A stretch of 44,985 nt of DNA, taken from Sorangium cellulosum (GTDB taxonomy: Bacteria > Myxococcota_A > Polyangia > Polyangiales > Polyangiaceae). The stretch lies in assembly GCF_001589285.1 (NCBI RefSeq), contig NZ_JEMA01000618.1, positions 1 to 44,985 on the forward strand, read 5' to 3'. The position numbers and the translations under genes were made by a program. Positions 42,702 through 44,985 of this stretch are shown one piece after another. Position 1 is the first letter of the stretch, and the number at the start of each line of letters is the position of its first letter. The notes beneath the pieces are model-generated. The model saw nothing but the letters and a program-made list of their open reading frames with translations, did not search any database and was not told where the DNA came from.

Positions 42702-44951
42702 CTAGTCGAGTCGCGGCCCGGCGGCGAGAGCCGGCTTGGGCTCGAGCGCCGGCCCGGAGCGCGCCGGCGCCGCGCTGCGCAACCGCTCCGCGAGGTGGGT
42801 GCGGCGCTCCTCCTTGCGCGTCTCCGCCAGCGCCAGCGACACGGCTCGCGGATCGGCGATGAGCACCACGAGCCGCTTGCCGCGGGTCACCGCCGTGTAG
42901 ATGAGGTTCCGCGACAGCATGACGAAATGCTGGGTGAGGATCGGCACGATCACGGCCGGATACTCGCTCCCCTGGCTCTTGTGGATGCTCGTCGCGTAAG
43001 CGAGCGTCAGCTCGTCGATCTCCCCCTCTTCGTAGCCGACCTCGCGATCGTCGAAGCGGACCTGGAGCTTCCGCTCCTCGGCGTTCAGGTCCGTGATGAA
43101 CCCGACGTCGCCGTTGTAGACCTCGCGGTCGTAGTCGTTGCGGAGCTGCATCACCTTGTCGCCGAGCCGCAGCGTGCGCGCGCCGCGCGTGACGCTCGGG
43201 CCCTCGGGGTTCAGCGCCGCCTGGAGCCGCGCGTTCAGGGAGATCGCGCCGGCCTCGCCCTTGTGCATCGGCGTGAGGACCTGCACGTCCCGCCGCGGGT
43301 CCAGCCCGAACCCCTTGGCGATGCGCTCCGTGACGAGGTGCAGGATCAGCTCCGCCGCGGCCTCGGCCTCGGTCCGCTCGATCACGTAGAACTCGCCGCC
43401 GGGGCCGCGCGCGCCCTCCGGCGGCTCGCCGTCGTGGATGCGGTGCGCGTTGCGGACGATGAGGCTGCCCTCGGCCTGCCGGAAGATCTGCGTGAGGCGC
43501 ACCGTGGGCACCTCGCCGGAGGCGATCACGTCCCGCAGCACCGCGCCGGGGCCGACCGACGGGAGCTGGTCGACGTCGCCCACAAGGACGAGCCGCGCCG
43601 CGTCGGACGTGGCCTGCAGGAGCGCGTCGGCGAGCGCCAGGTCGAGCATCGACGCCTCGTCGACCACGATCGCCGCCGCCTCGATCGGGCGGCCCCGCTG
43701 GCGCCCGAACTTGCGCTGCTTCGGGTCGAACTCCAGCAGCCGGTGGAGGGTGACGGCCTCGCGCCCCGTCGCCTCGCTCATCCGCTTGGCCGCGCGCCCC
43801 GTCGGCGCGGCGAGCCGCACCGGGAGCCGGGCGCGATCGAACAGCGCCAGGATCGCCCGGACGATCGTCGTCTTGCCCACGCCCGGGCCGCCGGTGACGA
43901 CCAGCACCTTGTTCCGCGCGGCCTGCTCCACCGCGGCGCGCTGCGCGGCCGCCAGCGCGACCTTCGTCTTCTCCTCGAACGCGGCGATCGCCGCGTCGAC
44001 GCCCTCCGCGAGGCGCGCGTCGCTCGCCGCGTCGTCCTCGTCGCCCCCCAGCAGGGAGCGCATCCGGCGCGCGAGCCGCACCTCGGCCTCGTAGAGGTCC
44101 TTCGGGTAGACGGCGACCTCGCCGGTCGACAGCGCCTCGACGCGGACGTGGCCGCTCGCCACGAGCGCGTCGATCGCGCTGTCGACCTCGGCGGCGTCGC
44201 GCTCGAGCATCGTCGCGGCGAGCTCCGCGAGCTCCGGCCGCTCCGCGAGCGTGTGCCCGCGCGTCGACAGGTCGACCAGCGTCTGCAGCACGCCCGCCTG
44301 CGCCCGCTCCGGCGAGTCGGCCCGGACGCCGATCGAGCGCGCGATCCGGTCGGCTGTCTTGAAGCCGATGCCCCACACGTCGAGCGCGAGCCGGTACGGG
44401 GAGCGGGAGACGATGTCGATCGCGTGCGGGCCGAACCGCCTGTAGATGCGGCTCGCCAGCGCCGGGGACGCGCCGTGCGCCTGGAGGAAGATCATGATGG
44501 CCCCGATGGCCCGCTGCGCCGCCCACGCCTTCGCGACGGCCTGCGCCCGCCGCTGGCCGAGCCCGGGGACCTCGGCGAGCCGCTCCGGCGACCGGTCGAG
44601 GATCTCGAGCGTCTCGGCGCCGAACGCCTCGACGATCCGCTTCGCGTACGCGGGGCCGATGCCCTGCACCATGCCGGAGCCGAGGTAGCGCTCGAGCCCG
44701 TCCAGCGTGGCGGGGGCGATCGGCAGCAGGGTCTCGACCTTGAGCTGCTCGCCGTGCTTCGGATCGCGCTCGTAGCGCCCGGTCGCGCGCACGCGCGTGC
44801 CCGGGCCGACCGGCGGGAACACCCCGACCCAGACCTCCGGCGCTGCGCCCGGGGTGACCTCCACCCGCAGCACCCGGAAGCCGCTCGACTCGCTCTCGTA
44901 GGTGACGCGGACGACCTCTCCCTCGACCGTCGCGGACCCGTCGCCCGCCAC
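42702..44951 (-). CDS. recD2: RecD2-type DNA helicase, possibly 5'-partial
   Basis: A 749-residue SF1B helicase of the RecD2 (RecD-like without RecBC) type. The N-terminus is an OB-like domain (EGEVVRVTYESESSGFRVLRVEV), then helix-hairpin-helix repeats (about 90-200), then the motor: Walker A GGPGVGKTTIV (about 353), Walker B VVDEASMLD (about 428), the VGDVDQLPSVGPG motif, and near the end SIHKSQGSEYP and YTAVTRGKR. It moves 5' to 3' on single strands in its family. The GTG at 44951 is directly after a purine run, with no room for a ribosome binding site, and the frame stays open to the right edge, so the true start may lie outside the window. Confidence 0.92.
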   Translation of the reverse strand: MAGDGSATVEGEVVRVTYESESSGFRVLRVEVTPGAAPEVWVGVFPPVGPGTRVRATGRYERDPKHGEQLKVETLLPIAPATLDGLERYLGSGMVQGIGPAYAKRIVEAFGAETLEILDRSPERLAEVPGLGQRRAQAVAKAWAAQRAIGAIMIFLQAHGASPALASRIYRRFGPHAIDIVSRSPYRLALDVWGIGFKTADRIARSIGVRADSPERAQAGVLQTLVDLSTRGHTLAERPELAELAATMLERDAAEVDSAIDALVASGHVRVEALSTGEVAVYPKDLYEAEVRLARRMRSLLGGDEDDAASDARLAEGVDAAIAAFEEKTKVALAAAQRAAVEQAARNKVLVVTGGPGVGKTTIVRAILALFDRARLPVRLAAPTGRAAKRMSEATGREAVTLHRLLEFDPKQRKFGRQRGRPIEAAAIVVDEASMLDLALADALLQATSDAARLVLVGDVDQLPSVGPGAVLRDVIASGEVPTVRLTQIFRQAEGSLIVRNAHRIHDGEPPEGARGPGGEFYVIERTEAEAAAELILHLVTERIAKGFGLDPRRDVQVLTPMHKGEAGAISLNARLQAALNPEGPSVTRGARTLRLGDKVMQLRNDYDREVYNGDVGFITDLNAEERKLQVRFDDREVGYEEGEIDELTLAYATSIHKSQGSEYPAVIVPILTQHFVMLSRNLIYTAVTRGKRLVVLIADPRAVSLALAETRKEERRTHLAERLRSAAPARSGPALEPKPALAAGPRLD

Positions 44952-44985
44952 CTCCCTGGCCGAGAAGAGCTTCCGCTGGCCCCCG

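Overview
The window is about 45 kb of very GC-rich bacterial DNA. Ser/Thr kinases with PEGA domains, many lipoproteins, formylglycine-domain proteins, Gly/Cys-rich surface proteins and Ala/Pro/Lys-rich tails on ribosomal proteins together suggest a large-genome myxobacterium, probably of the Sorangium/Polyangiales type. This placement is inferred from gene content and style; no rRNA is present to confirm it.

Layout. (1) 1-7.0 kb holds accessory genes: a small lipoprotein and a SAM methyltransferase on the minus strand, a 1.4 kb stretch without a convincing gene, an AT-hook/winged-helix histone-like protein, then minus-strand lipoproteins (an Asp-box protein coupled to a formylglycine-domain protein, and a Cys-rich protein with Gly-Trp-Gly repeats). 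(2) 7.2-19.95 kb is the ribosomal supercluster on the plus strand: rplV-rpsC-rplP-rpmC-rpsQ-rplN-rplX-rplE-rpsN-rpsH-rplF-rplR-rpsE-rpmD-rplO-secY-adk-infA-rpmJ-rpsM-rpsK-rpsD-rpoA-rplQ. It starts at rplV with its own promoter and a structured 0.4 kb leader; the usual upstream rpsJ-rplC-rplD-rplW-rplB-rpsS genes are absent. It ends at a double hairpin. (3) 19.9-24 kb: a repeat-rich membrane protein and acylphosphatase (minus), then rho (plus) with a good promoter and a 0.2 kb leader. (4) 24-29 kb: a GAF histidine kinase, a cysteine-rich Fe-S protein and a HAMP histidine kinase. (5) 29-36 kb: minus-strand genes for two membrane-anchored Ser/Thr kinases, acetyl-CoA synthetase, and a PEGA/beta-barrel envelope protein that follows the second kinase by 7 nt. 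(6) 36-45 kb: glutaredoxin, a divergent ClpB-like unfoldase, rplU-rpmA, a HAD phosphatase, a TPR protein and a RecD2-type helicase that reaches the right edge.

Together the core genes cover translation, secretion, transcription (rpoA, rho) and nucleotide balance (adk). The flanks carry signalling and envelope genes typical of social deltaproteobacteria. The points most worth a second look are the switch-like leader before rplV, the 14-residue insertion in the KH domain of S3, the ClpB paralogue with an altered first Walker B and a missing pore tyrosine, the kinase/Fe-S/kinase cluster, and the tandem palindromic repeats before acs.

Bases 1-127 hold no gene I can support. They could be the end of a neighbouring Ala/Pro-rich gene.
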